Below are positions 4,958-6,181 of a stretch of 6,181 bases of DNA, piece after piece (positions within the stretch are counted from its first letter, which is position 1; every line of letters starts with the position of its first letter). The stretch spans positions 1 through 6,181 of the forward strand of contig JAGVOV010000064.1 in the NCBI GenBank assembly GCA_020052545.1, written 5' to 3'. Source of the DNA: an archaeon. Lineage in GTDB: Archaea > Nanobdellota > Nanobdellia > Woesearchaeales > JAGVOV01. Position numbers and translations under genes: made by a program. The notes under the pieces are model-generated. The model was not told the DNA's origin, searched no databases, and was given only the letters and a program-made list of their open reading frames with translations.

Positions 4958-6139
4958 CTATTTCTTCTTTTTCATCCTCTTGGACACGTTGATCGCCACA
5001 ACTATTATGACAATCACCCAAAGGAGCCAGAAGTCTAGGAAGACCGACATGAACCTTGTCTTTGGCCTTATCTCCAGCGCCACTTTAGCCGTGTCCTGCA
5101 TCTGCTTCCCCTGCTCATCCTCATAATTTATCAGGAGATCAAGGCTATATCTGCCAGGCGTCGCATCCTTGTCTGTGTCTAGGGTGAACTGCATATTTTG
5201 TTTCTGGCTGACATCCAGGCTGTCAAGATAATGCACGCTCCCGTCAGTGGAGAACGGGAACTGAGGCACTATCCTCACCTTAAGCTTGTATGCCTTGTCA
5301 GTTCCTGTGTTGAGAAGCATCAAGCCAAGCTCTTTCCCGTTCTGGTTAGGATAATAGCCATCACTGACTCCAGAAGTGTCGAATTTTGCCTTCTTCTTCA
5401 CTTTCACGGTGAAATCAAAGTTCTTTGCCTGCTGCACGTTGTTCTCATCAAGATAAGTGAGCTTCATCTGCATAGGGTAATCCTTCGATGGCGCATCTTT
5501 CGGCACTTCTATCGCGACTGTGGCTGTCTTGCTCTGCTTCGCGTCTATCTGGCCTATTGAGCTTGTGGACTTCGCCCATTTCACATCAATTGGAGAGGAA
5601 GCGCTGAATTCTGCATACACGCTGCCTGCCCTGAAGTCTCCATTGTTGTCTATTGTGACAGTCAACATACCGGTGTCTCCAGGATAGACATCTATAGGGT
5701 CAGAGCCAGTTATTCGGGCATCAAGCTTTGGTGATCCCTGGAGATAGATGTTCACGATATCAGATCCTGTGTACTGGATGAATGTCGGCGTCTGATAATC
5801 AGTATTGACTTTTACCTGGTAATAACCGCCGACCCCTGTAGGATCTGCTTTCAGGGGGAAAGATGCAGTGGCGCTGTCTCCGTAACATAAATCACCGACA
5901 GATATTGTGCCGACACCTTTGGCTATGAAAGGAAAGCTAGATTCAACATTTGTGGAAAGCTGCTTCGCGCAAACTGTCGGCTCAAGGTTCTTGAATGTGA
6001 CAGTGAGCGTAAAGTCTTTTCCAACGGCAGCAGCCCCATCTATCCTGTAATCTGAAACCACTACATTAGGCTTGACGCTCGCATAAACAGGAAGCGCAAG
6101 CAGCAATATCATCGCCATAAACATCAGTTCTTTTCTCAT
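4958..6139 (-). CDS. Secreted, membrane-anchored COG1361/CARDB-like surface protein
   Basis: 393 residues. The N-terminus MRKELMFMAM with a hydrophobic stretch to LPVYA (about 20) is a classical signal peptide, with likely cleavage after Ala20. The ectodomain (about 21-362) looks like three tandem immunoglobulin-like beta-sandwich units, about 24-135, 136-249 and 253-358. They share patterns such as DFTLTVTFKNLEP (42-54), GMLTVTIDNNGDF (157-169) and LGLMLLNTGT (271-280), and polar strand ends such as YQVKVNTDY, YPMQMKLTYL and YSLDLLINYE. These resemble CARDB/COG1361 'S-layer domain' proteins of archaea. A hydrophobic helix (366-385) and a KRMKKKK tail give a type I topology with a cytoplasmic basic end. 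Cys57 and Cys85 could form a disulfide. A role in envelope structure, or as partner of a membrane transporter or ATPase encoded upstream, is possible; the function is unknown. AGGAGGGT lies just before the ATG. Confidence 0.8.
   Translation of the reverse strand: MRKELMFMAMILLLALPVYASVKPNVVVSDYRIDGAAAVGKDFTLTVTFKNLEPTVCAKQLSTNVESSFPFIAKGVGTISVGDLCYGDSATASFPLKADPTGVGGYYQVKVNTDYQTPTFIQYTGSDIVNIYLQGSPKLDARITGSDPIDVYPGDTGMLTVTIDNNGDFRAGSVYAEFSASSPIDVKWAKSTSSIGQIDAKQSKTATVAIEVPKDAPSKDYPMQMKLTYLDENNVQQAKNFDFTVKVKKKAKFDTSGVSDGYYPNQNGKELGLMLLNTGTDKAYKLKVRIVPQFPFSTDGSVHYLDSLDVSQKQNMQFTLDTDKDATPGRYSLDLLINYEDEQGKQMQDTAKVALEIRPKTRFMSVFLDFWLLWVIVIIVVAINVSKRMKKKK
4960..4972 (+). terminator. Probable T-rich terminator of the purCE-purB operon
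   Basis: On the plus strand TTTCTTCTTTTTC starts 13 nt after the purB stop, a pyrimidine tract suited to archaeal intrinsic termination. It is the complement of the Lys codons (AAA and AAG) at the C-terminus of the convergent gene, so the signal is embedded in that coding sequence. It is less T-pure than the opposite terminator. Confidence 0.45.
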
Positions 6140-6181
6140 TTTACCCTCCTTATTCTATATCTCTCCTGAAGACAGTCAAGC
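6136..6181 (-). CDS. Possible C-terminal end of an upstream gene overlapping the surface-protein start
   Basis: On the minus strand one frame is open from the window edge for 14 codons, ending in RYRIRRVK and a TGA at 6138-6136. That TGA overlaps the surface-protein ATG as ATGA. The other two frames contain stops. The arrangement copies the ATGA junctions pyrE-pyrF and purCE-purB. No promoter-like TATA element is visible in 6140-6181, which fits an operon reading in from the right. Fourteen codons are too few to name a product, and chance openness cannot be excluded. Confidence 0.35.
   Translation of the reverse strand, partial: LDCLQERYRIRRVK
6143..6150 (-). promoter_or_regulatory. Ribosome binding site of the surface-protein gene
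   Basis: AGGAGGGT on the minus strand followed by AAA and the ATG at 6139. It is the only site in the window with the full GGAGG core and is the strongest Shine-Dalgarno seen here, suggesting efficient translation of this exported protein. Confidence 0.75.

Overview
The window looks archaeal. Three gene starts are preceded by BRE/TATA-type promoters (GGAAA followed by TATTTAAA, twice, and a TTTTTAAG box). Most genes have GGTG-type Shine-Dalgarno sites, and one gene sits where a leaderless transcript would begin. The last gene is a secreted, membrane-anchored protein of the type archaeal genomes label S-layer or COG1361. Genes are tightly packed, with 4-nt ATGA overlaps or 12-nt gaps. A small-genome archaeon, possibly of the DPANN group, is plausible, but the lineage cannot be fixed from this piece.

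Layout. Positions 1-1482 on the minus strand hold the end of pyrimidine synthesis: a divergent, C-terminally extended orotate phosphoribosyltransferase-like gene (526-1482), overlapping by ATGA a pyrF gene (orotidine-5'-phosphate decarboxylase) that runs off the left edge. A short divergent promoter region (1483-1609) separates these from msrB on the plus strand (1610-1984), a methionine-(R)-sulfoxide reductase. After a 95-nt gap with its own promoter comes a plus-strand purine operon: purCE (2080-3513), a fusion of SAICAR synthetase with a class II AIR carboxylase, then purB (3513-4946), adenylosuccinate lyase. A convergent minus-strand gene (4958-6139) encodes a signal peptide, a beta-rich ectodomain and a C-terminal membrane anchor. 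It appears to be translationally coupled to a further gene beyond the right edge.

How the genes fit together. purCE and purB cover three successive steps of IMP synthesis (AIR to CAIR to SAICAR to AICAR), and PurB also completes AMP synthesis. Class II AIR carboxylase uses CO2 directly, so the ATP-dependent PurK step would not be needed. The pyrE-like and pyrF genes cover orotate to OMP to UMP, so the first 5 kb is mostly nucleotide biosynthesis. The domain order of the PurC-PurE fusion is that of animal PAICS, which is the most notable feature here. I found no mobile element, CRISPR array, RNA gene or clearly novel system. The remaining points of interest are protein-level oddities (degenerate PRPP motif in the PyrE-like protein, a PurC insertion, an MsrB without the usual resolving cysteine) and compact expression signals.
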